Origin: Bifidobacterium moukalabense DSM 27321
GTDB taxonomy: Bacteria > Actinomycetota > Actinomycetes > Actinomycetales > Bifidobacteriaceae
Assembly: GCF_000522505.1 (NCBI RefSeq)
Contig: NZ_AZMV01000002.1
Span: forward strand, 177-64,176
Length of the DNA stretch: 64,000 nt
Reading direction: 5' to 3'
Shown: one piece after another, positions 21,665-30,321 of the stretch
Numbering within the stretch: the first letter of the stretch is position 1
Layout: each line of letters begins with the position of its first letter
Translations under genes and position numbers: made by a program
Notes under the pieces: model-generated
Told to the model about the DNA's origin: nothing
The model's database searches: none
What the model saw: the letters and a program-made list of their open reading frames with translations, nothing else

Positions 21665-22231
21665 ATGACCACCGCAACCTCTTTCCGTGAATGCGAGCGC
21701 ATCATCGTCAACGAGCTGGCCGACGTGCTCGACAACGTCGACGAGACCCAGATCGACCGGCTGGTCGACATGATCACCGGCGCCCGCAAGGTGTTCTTCG
21801 TGGGCGTCGGCCGCGTCGAACTCGCCCTCGAGGCCATCGCCAAGCGCCTGGCACACCTTGGCATCGACACCGTGATGGTCGGCCAGATCACCGAGCCGGC
21901 CATCTGCGACAAGGACCTGCTGATCGTCGGTTCCGGCTCCGGAAAGACCGGCTTCCCGCTGTTCATCGCGGGCAAGGCCAAGTCGTTCGGCGCGAAGGTG
22001 GCACGCATCGGCATCGTCGAGGACTGCCCGATGAAGGAATATACCGACCTGTTCGTGCATGTGCCGGCCGCGGGCAAGCCGGGTTCGGGCACCAAGCCGA
22101 GCGAGCAGCCGATGACCAGCCTGTTCGAGCAGTCGTTGCTGCTGGTCGGCGACGCGATCGCCATGAGCCTGGTGCGCGGGCGGGGCATCGACCTCGACTC
22201 GCTATGGGAGTTCCACGCGAATCTCGAGTAG
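21665..22231 (+). CDS. SIS-domain isomerase, 6-phospho-3-hexuloisomerase (HxlB)-like
   Basis: A 188-residue single SIS-domain protein. It aligns end to end by eye with HxlB: the phosphosugar-binding segment LIVGSGSGKTG at residues 86-96, QPMTSLFEQSLLL, and the C-terminal HANLE motif. HxlB interconverts 3-hexulose-6-phosphate and fructose-6-phosphate. In most HxlB proteins the loop reads GSGSGET; here Lys94 replaces the Glu, which may alter substrate or activity. AAGGAA lies before the ATG. It is the last gene of the DeoR/AlsE-like operon. No 3-hexulose-6-phosphate synthase is present in the window, so a formaldehyde-fixing role is unlikely and a sugar-catabolic one is inferred. Confidence 0.85.
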   Translation: MTTATSFRECERIIVNELADVLDNVDETQIDRLVDMITGARKVFFVGVGRVELALEAIAKRLAHLGIDTVMVGQITEPAICDKDLLIVGSGSGKTGFPLFIAGKAKSFGAKVARIGIVEDCPMKEYTDLFVHVPAAGKPGSGTKPSEQPMTSLFEQSLLLVGDAIAMSLVRGRGIDLDSLWEFHANLE

Positions 22232-22242
22232 TTTTCCGCGCT

Positions 22243-22281
22243 GTTTCGGCTTGGTCGCCTGCGTAGCGACCGGGCCGAAAC
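22243..22281. terminator. Hairpin after the HxlB-like gene
   Basis: GTTTCGGC and TTGGTCGC pair with GCGACCGG and GCCGAAAC around a CTGCGTA loop. It lies 12 bases past the stop and is probably the end of the rightward operon. Confidence 0.7.
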
Positions 22282-22299
22282 GGCACCCGCCGCAACGAC

Positions 22300-22356
22300 A
22301 ATGGCCGTGGCCCCTGCCGATTCACATGGGTGAATCCGGCGGGGGCCACGGCCATT
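22300..22356. terminator. Second long hairpin between convergent operons
   Basis: AATGGCCGTGGCCCC at 22300-22314 pairs with GGGGCCACGGCCATT at 22342-22356, with GATTCAC/GTGAATC extending the inner stem. It lies 37 bases beyond the ABC gene stop (22393) on the minus strand and is followed by TGTCGTTG there. Probably ends the ABC operon. Confidence 0.75.
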
Positions 22357-22392
22357 TCGGTCGGTTTGGAGTTCCGGCCAGCCGAACCGAGC

Positions 22393-24486
22393 CTACTCCA
22401 GTTCCACGGCGCCCGTGTACAGCTGGTAGTACTCGCCCTTCTGCGCGATGAGTTCGTCATGCGAGCCGCGCTCGATGATGCGGCCATGGTCGAGCACCAT
22501 GATCACATCGGAGTTGCGCACGGTCGACAGGCGGTGTGCGATCACGAACACGGTACGTCCCTTCATGAGGTTGTCCATGCCGGCCTGCACCACTTCCTCG
22601 GTACGGGTATCGATGGACGAGGTCGCCTCGTCGAGGATCATCGCCGGAGGATCGGCCACCGCGGCTCGCGCGATGGAAATCAGCTGGCGCTGGCCCTGCG
22701 ACAGGCCCGAACCATCGCCTTCAAGCACGGTCTGGTATCCGTTCGGCAGCATGCGGATGAAGCTGTCGGCATTGGTCAGGCGTGCGGCTTCGATGCATTC
22801 CTCATCAGTGGCGTCGAGCCGGCCGTAACGGATGTTGTCCATCACGGTGCCGGTGAACAGGTTCACATCCTGCAGCACGATGCCGAGCGAACGGCGCAGA
22901 TCCGGCTTGCGGATGCCCTTGACGGAGATGCCGTCGTACAGGATCATGCCTTCCTGAATGTCGTAGAAGCGGTTGATCAGATTCGTCACCGTGGTCTTGC
23001 CCGCACCCGTCGCGCCGACCAATGCGACCTTCTGACCGGGCTTCGCGAACCAGGTGATGTCATGCAGCACCGGCTTGTCGGGACTGTAGCCGAAGGTCAC
23101 GTCGGTGAAGCGTACGTCGCCCTGCAGCAGGGTCAGGCGGCCGTCAGGCGAGGTGATCGCGTTTTCACGGGCCTTCATCGCCACCTCGGCGGCGCGCGGG
23201 CTCAACGCGTGCGCGGCCTTGAGCGAACGGGTGCCGTCGTCGCCTTCCTCACGCTTCCATGCCCAGTGGCCGGTTTCATGGTCGACCTCGGTCATGGTGC
23301 GGCCATCGGAGGCGAGTTCCACATTCACCAATGTCACGGAGCCGCCGTCATCCTCCGGCTTTTCATCCATAAGCATGAAGATGCGGGAGGCGCCCGCAAG
23401 CGCCATCATCACCATGTTGAACTGCATGGAGACCTGGCCCAGCGGGTTGATGAAGGAACGGGACAACGTCAGCAGTGAAATCAGCGAGCCAAGCGTCAAC
23501 GTGCCAAAGCCGGACAGCCCGAAGTTGCCGACGCCGGACAGCGCCATGAAACCGCCGACGACGGCAAGCAGGATGTACAGCATGTACCCCATGTTGCCGA
23601 CGATCGGCATGGTCACGTTGCCCCACGTGTTCGCTTCCGCGGAGGCCTCGAACAGTCGCTCGTTCCTTACGTCGAAGTCCTGCTGCGTGGCGTCCTCGTG
23701 ATTGAAGACCTTGATGACCTTCTGGCCGTTGACCGATTCCTCGACGAATGCGTTCACGTCGCCGATTTCGATCTGCTGTTTGACGAAGTAGCGGCCGGAA
23801 CGGGACACTATCCTGCGCACCACCGCGAACAGCAGCGCGGAGAAGACCAGCACGAAGACGGTGACCGGCACGGAAAGCCACAGCATCGACACGAGTGCCG
23901 CGATTGCGGAGATCGCGGACGAGAACATCTGCGGGAACGACTGGCTGATGGCCTGGCGCAGCGTGTCCGTATCGTTGGTGTAGCGGCTCATGATGTCGCC
24001 GTGCTCATTGGTGTCGAAGTAACGGATCGGCAGACTCTGCTGATGCGCGAACATGTCGTCGCGGATCTTCTTGAGCGTGCCCTGTTCGACGGTGACGATC
24101 AGCCACTGCCACAGCCAGCTGCAGAAGATGCCGGCCGCATACAGGCATCCCATAAGCGTCAGCGCACGCAACAGCGGGCCCCAATCGGGATCGTCGGCCC
24201 CGACCATGGGCAGAATGTAGCTGTCGATCAGTGATTGCAGGAATAGCGCGGACCCGGCCTGCGCCGCGGCTGCGATCAGAATGCACAGCACCACGATGGC
24301 CACACGCCACTTGTATTGGAAGATATAGCCGAAGATGCGTTTGGTGGTGCCGGGAGCGGCTTTCTGCATCGGGCCGCCAGGTCCGCCCTGCGGCCTTCCC
24401 TGCTCACGCTCGGCGGTCTTCAGTTCGTCGACCGCCTCCTGGCGCTCGTTCATCTCGGTTTCTTCATCGATGATCATTTCAGTCAT
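22393..24486 (-). CDS. ABC exporter subunit (consensus ATP site), heterodimer half
   Basis: A 697-residue half-transporter with six membrane helices in the first ~360 residues and a C-terminal ATPase domain. The ATPase has Walker A GATGAGKTT, a variant signature LSQGQRQ, and Walker B AMILDEATSSIDTRTE with the catalytic Glu present. The N-terminus has a charged extension of about 60 residues (MTEMIIDEETEMNERQE), with AAAGGAGG upstream. It begins 15 bases after the preceding ABC gene, whose product has the degenerate site, so they should form an asymmetric exporter like TM287/288, LmrCD or BmrCD. Drugs, lipids or peptides are possible substrates. It is the last gene of the marR-ABC-ABC operon. 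Confidence 0.92.
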   Translation of the reverse strand: MTEMIIDEETEMNERQEAVDELKTAEREQGRPQGGPGGPMQKAAPGTTKRIFGYIFQYKWRVAIVVLCILIAAAAQAGSALFLQSLIDSYILPMVGADDPDWGPLLRALTLMGCLYAAGIFCSWLWQWLIVTVEQGTLKKIRDDMFAHQQSLPIRYFDTNEHGDIMSRYTNDTDTLRQAISQSFPQMFSSAISAIAALVSMLWLSVPVTVFVLVFSALLFAVVRRIVSRSGRYFVKQQIEIGDVNAFVEESVNGQKVIKVFNHEDATQQDFDVRNERLFEASAEANTWGNVTMPIVGNMGYMLYILLAVVGGFMALSGVGNFGLSGFGTLTLGSLISLLTLSRSFINPLGQVSMQFNMVMMALAGASRIFMLMDEKPEDDGGSVTLVNVELASDGRTMTEVDHETGHWAWKREEGDDGTRSLKAAHALSPRAAEVAMKARENAITSPDGRLTLLQGDVRFTDVTFGYSPDKPVLHDITWFAKPGQKVALVGATGAGKTTVTNLINRFYDIQEGMILYDGISVKGIRKPDLRRSLGIVLQDVNLFTGTVMDNIRYGRLDATDEECIEAARLTNADSFIRMLPNGYQTVLEGDGSGLSQGQRQLISIARAAVADPPAMILDEATSSIDTRTEEVVQAGMDNLMKGRTVFVIAHRLSTVRNSDVIMVLDHGRIIERGSHDELIAQKGEYYQLYTGAVELE

Positions 24487-24501
24487 TGCTCACTCCTCCT
24501 T

Positions 24502-26322
24502 TCACTGAAGTTCCTCAGGACGTGCCTGGTTCTTGGTCTGCGATTCGTAGATGGACCGGTACTCGTCGCAGCTTGCGAGCAGCTCGTCGTGCGTGCCGGA
24601 GGCCATGATATGGCCGGCATCCATGACGAGAATCATGTCGGACTCCTGCACCGAAGCCACGCGCTGCGCGATGATGATCTTCGTGGTATCGGGAATCTCG
24701 TTGTGGAACGCCGCACGGATCAGCTGGTCGGTTTTGGTGTCGACCGCGGAAGTGGAGTCGTCGAGGATGAGGATCTTCGGCTTCTTCAGCAATGCACGGG
24801 CGATGCACAGGCGTTGGCGTTGGCCTCCGGAGACGTTGGTGCCGCCCTGTTCGATGTACGTATCGTACTTATCGGGGAATTCCTGGATGAATCCGTCGGC
24901 CTGGGCCAGCTGGCATGCATGACGAATCTCCTCGTCGGTGGCGTTCGGATTGCCCCAACGCAGGTTTTCGGCGATGGTTCCCGAGAACAGCACGTTCTTC
25001 TGCAGCACCATGGCCACCTGGTCGCGCAGCACTTCGAGGTCGTAGTCGCGTACGTCGACGCCGCCGACCTTGAGCGAGCCTTCGCTCACGTCGTACAGTC
25101 GGGGCACGAGCTGCACCAGACTGGACTTGGCGGAACCGGTGCCGCCGACGATGCCGACGGTCATGCCGGAACGGATCCTGAGATTGATGTCGTCCAGCAC
25201 CGGCTTCTCGGAACTGTCGGAATAGCGGAAGGTCACGTGATCGAAGTCGATCGAACCATCGGCGACCTCCCTGACCGGATCGGCCGGATTGGTGACGGTG
25301 CTTTCCTCATTGAGGATCTGGCAGATTCGCTCGGCGGAGGCCTGGGAGATGATGAACATCACGAAGATCATGGAAAGCATCATCATGGCCATGAGGATCT
25401 GCATGGCATAGGTGACCAGTGCGGTCAGATCGCCGGTGGTCAGTCCCAACGCCGCATTGTTGCCGGAGGCGACGATCTGCTGCGCGCCCATCCATGCGAT
25501 GAGGATCATGGTGCCGTAGACGCAGATCATCATCAGCGGGTTGTTGAAGCTCATGATGCGTTCGGCCTTGGTGAAATCCTTGAAGATCCGCTCGGAAATA
25601 CGGCCGAACTTGCCGATCTCATGCGATTCGCGGTTGTACGACTTGACCACGCGGATGCCCTGCAGGTTCTCATCGACCACGTTGTTGAGCTCATCATAGG
25701 TGTGGAACACACGCTCGAACACCGGGTGCACGATGATGGCCAGACCGCACAGGCCGATCGCGAGAATCGGGATGCAGGCGAGGAACACCAAAGAGATCGA
25801 CGGGCTGATGCGGAACGAGAAGATCCATGCCACGACCACCATGATCGGGGCACGTACGCCCATGCGAATCATCATGCCGTAGGCGTTCTGCAGGTTGGTC
25901 ACATCGGTGGTGAGCCTGGTGATGATCGAACCGGTGGAGAACTTGTCGATGTTCGTGAAGCTGAAGCCCTGGACCTTCTCGAACTGATCCTTGCGCAGGT
26001 TCTTCGCAAGGCCCGCCGCGGCGATCGCCGCGAATTTTCCGGCAAGGAACCCCGATGCCAGAGAGAACATCGAACACACGAACAGGATCACGCCGAATTT
26101 GATGATCGCCGGCATGCTGCCACCGGAGATGCCCTGATCGATCAGGGACGCCATCACCGTCGGAATCAGAATCTCCAGCACGCTTTCCACCGCCACGAAC
26201 ACGGGCGCCAGCACGCTGTCCCTTCGGTATTCGCGCAGGGATCTGCCCAGCGTGCGTATTATATGCTGTTTCGGTTTCGGCTGGTTCTTCACGGCCGAAA
26301 CCGTTTGCGCTGTCACGCTCAC
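24502..26322 (-). CDS. ABC exporter subunit with degenerate ATP site
   Basis: A 606-residue half-transporter: six membrane helices, then an ATPase with Walker A GGTGSAKSS, a canonical signature VSGGQRQRL, and Walker B ILILDDSTSAVDTKTD. The residue after the Walker B Asp is Asp instead of the catalytic Glu, the hallmark of the non-hydrolysing site in heterodimeric exporters. Its partner, encoded directly downstream, has the intact Glu and an LSQGQ signature, so the two complement each other. The GTG start at 26322 overlaps the marR stop by 4 bases (GTGA), implying coupled translation. The exported compound is unknown; regulation by MarR suggests a toxic or phenolic compound. Confidence 0.92.
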   Translation of the reverse strand: MSVTAQTVSAVKNQPKPKQHIIRTLGRSLREYRRDSVLAPVFVAVESVLEILIPTVMASLIDQGISGGSMPAIIKFGVILFVCSMFSLASGFLAGKFAAIAAAGLAKNLRKDQFEKVQGFSFTNIDKFSTGSIITRLTTDVTNLQNAYGMMIRMGVRAPIMVVVAWIFSFRISPSISLVFLACIPILAIGLCGLAIIVHPVFERVFHTYDELNNVVDENLQGIRVVKSYNRESHEIGKFGRISERIFKDFTKAERIMSFNNPLMMICVYGTMILIAWMGAQQIVASGNNAALGLTTGDLTALVTYAMQILMAMMMLSMIFVMFIISQASAERICQILNEESTVTNPADPVREVADGSIDFDHVTFRYSDSSEKPVLDDINLRIRSGMTVGIVGGTGSAKSSLVQLVPRLYDVSEGSLKVGGVDVRDYDLEVLRDQVAMVLQKNVLFSGTIAENLRWGNPNATDEEIRHACQLAQADGFIQEFPDKYDTYIEQGGTNVSGGQRQRLCIARALLKKPKILILDDSTSAVDTKTDQLIRAAFHNEIPDTTKIIIAQRVASVQESDMILVMDAGHIMASGTHDELLASCDEYRSIYESQTKNQARPEELQ

Positions 26323-26900
26323 TCCTCTTCCTTTCCTTCGTTTCCCGCCGGCGGATCGCAGATCGCCAGACTGGAGTAACGGCTTTCGTCTCCGATCCTG
26401 CCCGTCTCCACCAAATTGGATTGCATCATGTCAAGCACCTGCATGAACCGACGGATGTCGTCGTCGCTCAGTCCCTGCAGCAGTATGCCTTCCATGGCGA
26501 TGGCGCTTTCACGCAACGCTTCGGCGATGTCACGGGATTTCTCGGTCAAGACTATTTTCTTGAGCCGTGCGTCCCGCGGCACCGATTCGCGCGCGATCAG
26601 CCCTTTTTTCTCCATGAGTCCGAGCACTCTGCTTGACGTCGATCTGGTCACGCCGAAGCGCCGCTCCACATCCTGCGGAAAGATCTCACGCTCCGAATGG
26701 CGAGCGAGGAAGGTGATGATGTCGATGTTGCCACCGCTCAATCCCTCCACCTGCTCGGGATGCGTCGCCGCAAGATACCGGTTGATGACGTTGTGCAGCG
26801 ATCGGATGGCGACGCTCGGCGGCTTGCATACGCCTTGGTCCCACGCTTCGGCGAACGCCGGGTTCACCGAAGCCGTCCCGTTGTTCCGTTCATCTGTCAC
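26319..26900 (-). CDS. MarR-family regulator of the ABC exporter
   Basis: A 193-residue protein with a winged helix-turn-helix: FPQDVERRFGVTRSTSSRVL, then GLMEKKGLIARESVPRDARL, the MarR wing. It is the first gene of the exporter operon and overlaps the next gene by 4 bases. The start is GTG at 26900 with no clear ribosome site. On the minus strand a TATCAT -10-like box lies only 9 bases before it, so the transcript may be leaderless. Two copies of GTTGCACATACAAC lie over the predicted promoter, probably its operator. Release by a transported compound is the usual model for such operons. Confidence 0.85.
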   Translation of the reverse strand: MTDERNNGTASVNPAFAEAWDQGVCKPPSVAIRSLHNVINRYLAATHPEQVEGLSGGNIDIITFLARHSEREIFPQDVERRFGVTRSTSSRVLGLMEKKGLIARESVPRDARLKKIVLTEKSRDIAEALRESAIAMEGILLQGLSDDDIRRFMQVLDMMQSNLVETGRIGDESRYSSLAICDPPAGNEGKEEE

Positions 26901-26917
26901 GCGTCACATGATAACCC

Positions 26918-26946
26918 GTTGCACATACAACAGTTGCACATACAAC
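26918..26946. promoter_or_regulatory. Tandem MarR operator candidate
   Basis: GTTGCACATACAAC occurs at 26918-26931 and again at 26933-26946. Each copy is itself an imperfect inverted repeat (GTTG...CAAC). The 15-base step places both on a similar face of the helix, just upstream of the marR start. Confidence 0.65.
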
Positions 26947-27055
26947 ATTCCGCGTGTCGCCGGAGCGAGCGTCCGGCGAGGCCATCCGTGCGACCATTCA
27001 TGAACCTCGCGCCGCCAAGCGGCCAGGGCACCTTGGAATTACATGACAGACAGGG

Positions 27056-27703
27056 TCACGCCGCGTCACGCGCCCTGATGCGCTCCATGAATCCGGTGCG
27101 GTCCTCTTCCGTGATCTCACGCAACACGCGCGCGGGATTGCCGACGGCGATGCAGTTCGCCGGAATATCGTGCGTCACGACGGCGCCGGCACCGATGACG
27201 GCGCCATCGCCGATGGTCACGCCACCGAGCACGGTCACATGGCCACCCAACCACACGCCGTTGCCGATCACGATCGGCTTGGCCTGGCATGCGCCGTTCC
27301 TGCGCTCCTCGAAATCCAAGGCGTGATTGGTGGCGAACAGGCCGACCATCGGCGCGATCCACACATAGTCGCCGAGTGTGATCGGCGCGTTGTCGAGCAT
27401 CACGCAATCGAAATTGATGTAGGCATGCGAGCCGATGGTGATGTTACGGCCGACCTCGCAGCGGAAGTTCGGTTCGATGAACACGTCCTCGCCGACCGAT
27501 CTGAACAGCCGCTCCATGATCCCGCGCCGGCGTTCGACATCCTCGTAATCGGTTCCGTTGTATTCGACGAACAGCTTCTTCGCTTCGGCGCGCTTGCGTT
27601 CGATGTCCGGATGCGAGTCCTGGTACACCTCACCGGCCACCATCAGCTCCCACTCGTGGCGACCAGCTTCGCTCATGCCCGCCGTTTCGTCAATCTCGGT
27701 CAT
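27056..27703 (-). CDS. Sugar O-acetyltransferase (maltose/galactoside acetyltransferase family)
   Basis: A 215-residue left-handed beta-helix protein. It has an N-terminal maltose-acetyltransferase-type helix region (MSEAGRHEWELMVAGEVYQD), then hexapeptide repeats with NFRCEVGRNITIGSHAYINF, NHALDFEERR with the catalytic His, and GNGVWLGGHVTVLGGVTIGD. Such enzymes acetylate sugars with acetyl-CoA, possibly to detoxify non-metabolised sugars. I chose Met 27703 because AAGGAGG precedes it at the right distance; 27718 would add five residues. It is a single gene, 180 bases before the next GH3 gene stop. Confidence 0.9.
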   Translation of the reverse strand: MTEIDETAGMSEAGRHEWELMVAGEVYQDSHPDIERKRAEAKKLFVEYNGTDYEDVERRRGIMERLFRSVGEDVFIEPNFRCEVGRNITIGSHAYINFDCVMLDNAPITLGDYVWIAPMVGLFATNHALDFEERRNGACQAKPIVIGNGVWLGGHVTVLGGVTIGDGAVIGAGAVVTHDIPANCIAVGNPARVLREITEEDRTGFMERIRARDAA

Positions 27704-27886
27704 TGTGCCTCCTTGCATGCACTCGTCGTTCCGCCCATATTACTTGTACTTGGGCGAAACGCCACTCACCAGCGGATACGCCGGTGGATTTCTCGGTAAT
27801 GGGGAAGGCCGGGAGCCTGGTCCGCACCGGTTCATTCGCGGACCAGACCCTCGGCCTAAGCCTGTTTGGGATTCCTCTCGACCGCC

Positions 27887-30133
27887 CTACTTGGCGACCT
27901 TGGCGTATTCGTCGAGCATGAATGCGGTGATCTTCTTGCCGCCCTCGCTCATGAGCATCGGCATGGAATTGATCGGCATGGACTTGAGGAACATGCGCAT
28001 CATGTCGTTGTCGGGCATCTTCGGCAGATTGCCGGCCTCACCTTCGGCATACACGGATGCGACGATCTTGGAGCCGGTCGGGTCCTCGGACCATTCGCCG
28101 AAGGTGGACCATTCGGTGAGCGGCTCGGACTTGCCGTCGCCGTCAAGCTCGACCACACCGGTGCCGGCGATGTCACGGCTGGAGGTGCCGACCTCGACGG
28201 TGTACGCGCCGGATTCGACATGCCAGCCGTTGAATTTCTCGGACCAGTAGGCGAAGGCGCGCTCGTCCAGGTCGAAGCTCACCTCGGCGGATTCGCCCGC
28301 CTTGAGGAACACCTTCCGGAAGCCCTTGAGCTCGTGGACCGGGCGCGCCACGGAGGCCTTGCCCGGAGCGACGTACACCTGCACGGTTTCGGCGGCGTCC
28401 ACGTCGGAGACATTCTTTACGACCGCGCTCACGGAAGCGGTGTTGTCTCCGGTCCTGGCGACCTTCACGTCGGACACTTCGAAGGTGGCGTAGCTCAGGC
28501 CGTAGCCGAACGGATAGTCGACCGCCTTACCGTAGGTGTCGTAGTAGCGGTAGCCGACGAACACGCCCTCACCGTAGTCGACGTGGCCTTCCTCACCCGG
28601 CCAGTTGATCATGCTCGGATCGTCGTTGATGTCCATCGGTACGGTCTGCGCGAGCTTGCCGGAGGGGCTGACATGTCCGAAGATCACGTCGGCGAGCGCC
28701 GGTCCGCCGGCCTGGCCGAGCAGCCAGGATTCGAGGATGCCCTTGGCATTGGCCGCCCACGGGGCCACGGAGACGACGGAGCCGTTGGAGAGCACGACCA
28801 CGATGTTCCTGTTTTCGGCGGCGACGGCTTCGAGCAGTTCGATCTGCTTGGCCGGAATGTCAAGGGTTTCGCGGTCGAAGCCTTCAGATTCCGCGGCTTC
28901 CGGCAGGCCCAGGAACATGAGCACCACGTCGGCGCCCTTGGCGGTTTCGACGGCCTCGGCGGCCATTGCGGCGTCGGCCGGCTCGAGGTCGAGGGTGAAG
29001 CCCGGCGCGAACCTGACATCCACACCGCGTGCGGTGAGCGTGTCGAGGAAGCCGGTCATCCTGGTCGGGGTGATATGCGAGGATCCGCCGCCCTGATAGC
29101 GCGGGGTGCGGGCGAATTCGCCGATGACGGCGACCTTCGCGTCGGAGGAGACCGGCAGGATGGCGTCGTCGTTCTTGAGCAGCACCATGGACTCCACGGC
29201 GGCCTGGTGGGCCACTTCGTCGTGGGCGTCCACGTCGAAACGGTAGCCCTCAACGCTCATGGCGGCGCGGGTCTTGTCGACCAGATCGATCATGCCCTGC
29301 GCCATCCTGTCGAGCTGTTCGGGCTGGATGCGGCCGTCGCGGGCGGCGTAGACGATCTGATCGTCGGTGTAGCTCGGCGGCATTTCGAGGTTGAGCCCGG
29401 CATTGAGGGAGGCGACGCGATCATGATCGGCGCCCCAGTCGCTCATGACGATGCCTTCGAAGCCCCATTCGTCACGCAGTACGTCGGTGAGCAGCCAGTG
29501 GTTCTGCGCGGAGTGCACGCCGTTGATGCGGTTGTAGGAGCACATGATGGTCCACGGCTGGGCCTCCTTGACGATGTGCTCGAAGGCCGGGAAGTAGATT
29601 TCACGCAGCGCGCGCTGGGAGATGTTGGCGGAGACGCGCAGGCGGTCGGTTTCCTGGTTGTTGGCGGCGAAGTGCTTGAGTGAGGTGCCGACGCCCTTGG
29701 ACTGCACGCCCGATACGATGCCGATGGCCTCGTGGCCGGCCAGATACGGGTCTTCGGACCAGTATTCGAAGCAGCGGCCGCCGAGTGGGTTGCGTTTGAT
29801 GTTGACGCCCGGGCCGAGGATCACGGCCACCTTTTCCTGGATGCATTCCTCCGCCATGGCCTCGCCCACTTGGTGGATGAGTTCCGGATTCCAGGAGCTG
29901 GACAGACCCGCGGCCGGCGGGAAGCAGGTTGCCGGCACGGAATCGTTCAGGTCGGTTTCGCCGGTGCTGGATGCCAGCGACTTACGCAGACCGTGGGGGC
30001 CGTCGGTGATCATATAGCCGGGGATGCCCTTGGATTCCACGCCCTGCAGATGCCATGCGTCGCCACCGGAGGTCAGTGATGCCTTCTCCTCGAGAGTCAG
30101 GTCGTTGACTTCAGGGTAGGTGCTTTCGCTCAT
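27887..30133 (-). CDS. GH3 beta-glucosidase, intracellular
   Basis: A 748-residue protein with GH3 N-terminal barrel, GH3 C-terminal alpha/beta-sandwich and a fibronectin-III-like C-terminal domain. The nucleophile Asp lies in GIVMSDWGADHD near residue 231. KHFAANNQETDR and the DGPHGLRK segment line the active site. There is no signal peptide, so it acts on imported beta-glucosides or oligosaccharides. GAGG lies before the start at 30133. It is divergent from a TetR gene, with palindrome TACCAACCGATTGGTA between them. No transporter is adjacent, so substrate import must come from elsewhere. Specific aglycone or linkage cannot be inferred. Confidence 0.93.
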   Translation of the reverse strand: MSESTYPEVNDLTLEEKASLTSGGDAWHLQGVESKGIPGYMITDGPHGLRKSLASSTGETDLNDSVPATCFPPAAGLSSSWNPELIHQVGEAMAEECIQEKVAVILGPGVNIKRNPLGGRCFEYWSEDPYLAGHEAIGIVSGVQSKGVGTSLKHFAANNQETDRLRVSANISQRALREIYFPAFEHIVKEAQPWTIMCSYNRINGVHSAQNHWLLTDVLRDEWGFEGIVMSDWGADHDRVASLNAGLNLEMPPSYTDDQIVYAARDGRIQPEQLDRMAQGMIDLVDKTRAAMSVEGYRFDVDAHDEVAHQAAVESMVLLKNDDAILPVSSDAKVAVIGEFARTPRYQGGGSSHITPTRMTGFLDTLTARGVDVRFAPGFTLDLEPADAAMAAEAVETAKGADVVLMFLGLPEAAESEGFDRETLDIPAKQIELLEAVAAENRNIVVVLSNGSVVSVAPWAANAKGILESWLLGQAGGPALADVIFGHVSPSGKLAQTVPMDINDDPSMINWPGEEGHVDYGEGVFVGYRYYDTYGKAVDYPFGYGLSYATFEVSDVKVARTGDNTASVSAVVKNVSDVDAAETVQVYVAPGKASVARPVHELKGFRKVFLKAGESAEVSFDLDERAFAYWSEKFNGWHVESGAYTVEVGTSSRDIAGTGVVELDGDGKSEPLTEWSTFGEWSEDPTGSKIVASVYAEGEAGNLPKMPDNDMMRMFLKSMPINSMPMLMSEGGKKITAFMLDEYAKVAK

Positions 30134-30179
30134 GCGAACCTCTTTCGTTTGCTCGGCAAGAATTCAACCCCGAATTCTT

Positions 30180-30195
30180 TACCAACCGATTGGTA
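30180..30195. promoter_or_regulatory. TetR operator candidate, GH3/TetR divergent promoter
   Basis: TACCAACCGATTGGTA: 6-base arms TACCAA/TTGGTA around CCGA. A looser copy, ACCAACCGACCGTAAGGT, lies at 30248-30265. Both lie between the divergent GH3 and TetR genes. Confidence 0.7.
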
Positions 30196-30321
30196 GGTAC
30201 TTTATCAAAATTAGATACACGACACGCCAATCATCTTTGGAATTTCAACCAACCGACCGTAAGGTAATCCCAGCTTCCCCGCTTTGGCGAGGAGTACCAG
30301 CTGAACTATCTAGGAGAGAAC

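Noticed and set aside
20875-22231. Formaldehyde-fixing RuMP pathway (HPS/PHI pair)
   Set aside because: The TIM-barrel partner has AlsE/Rpe motifs, not those of 3-hexulose-6-phosphate synthase, and no synthase is in the window.
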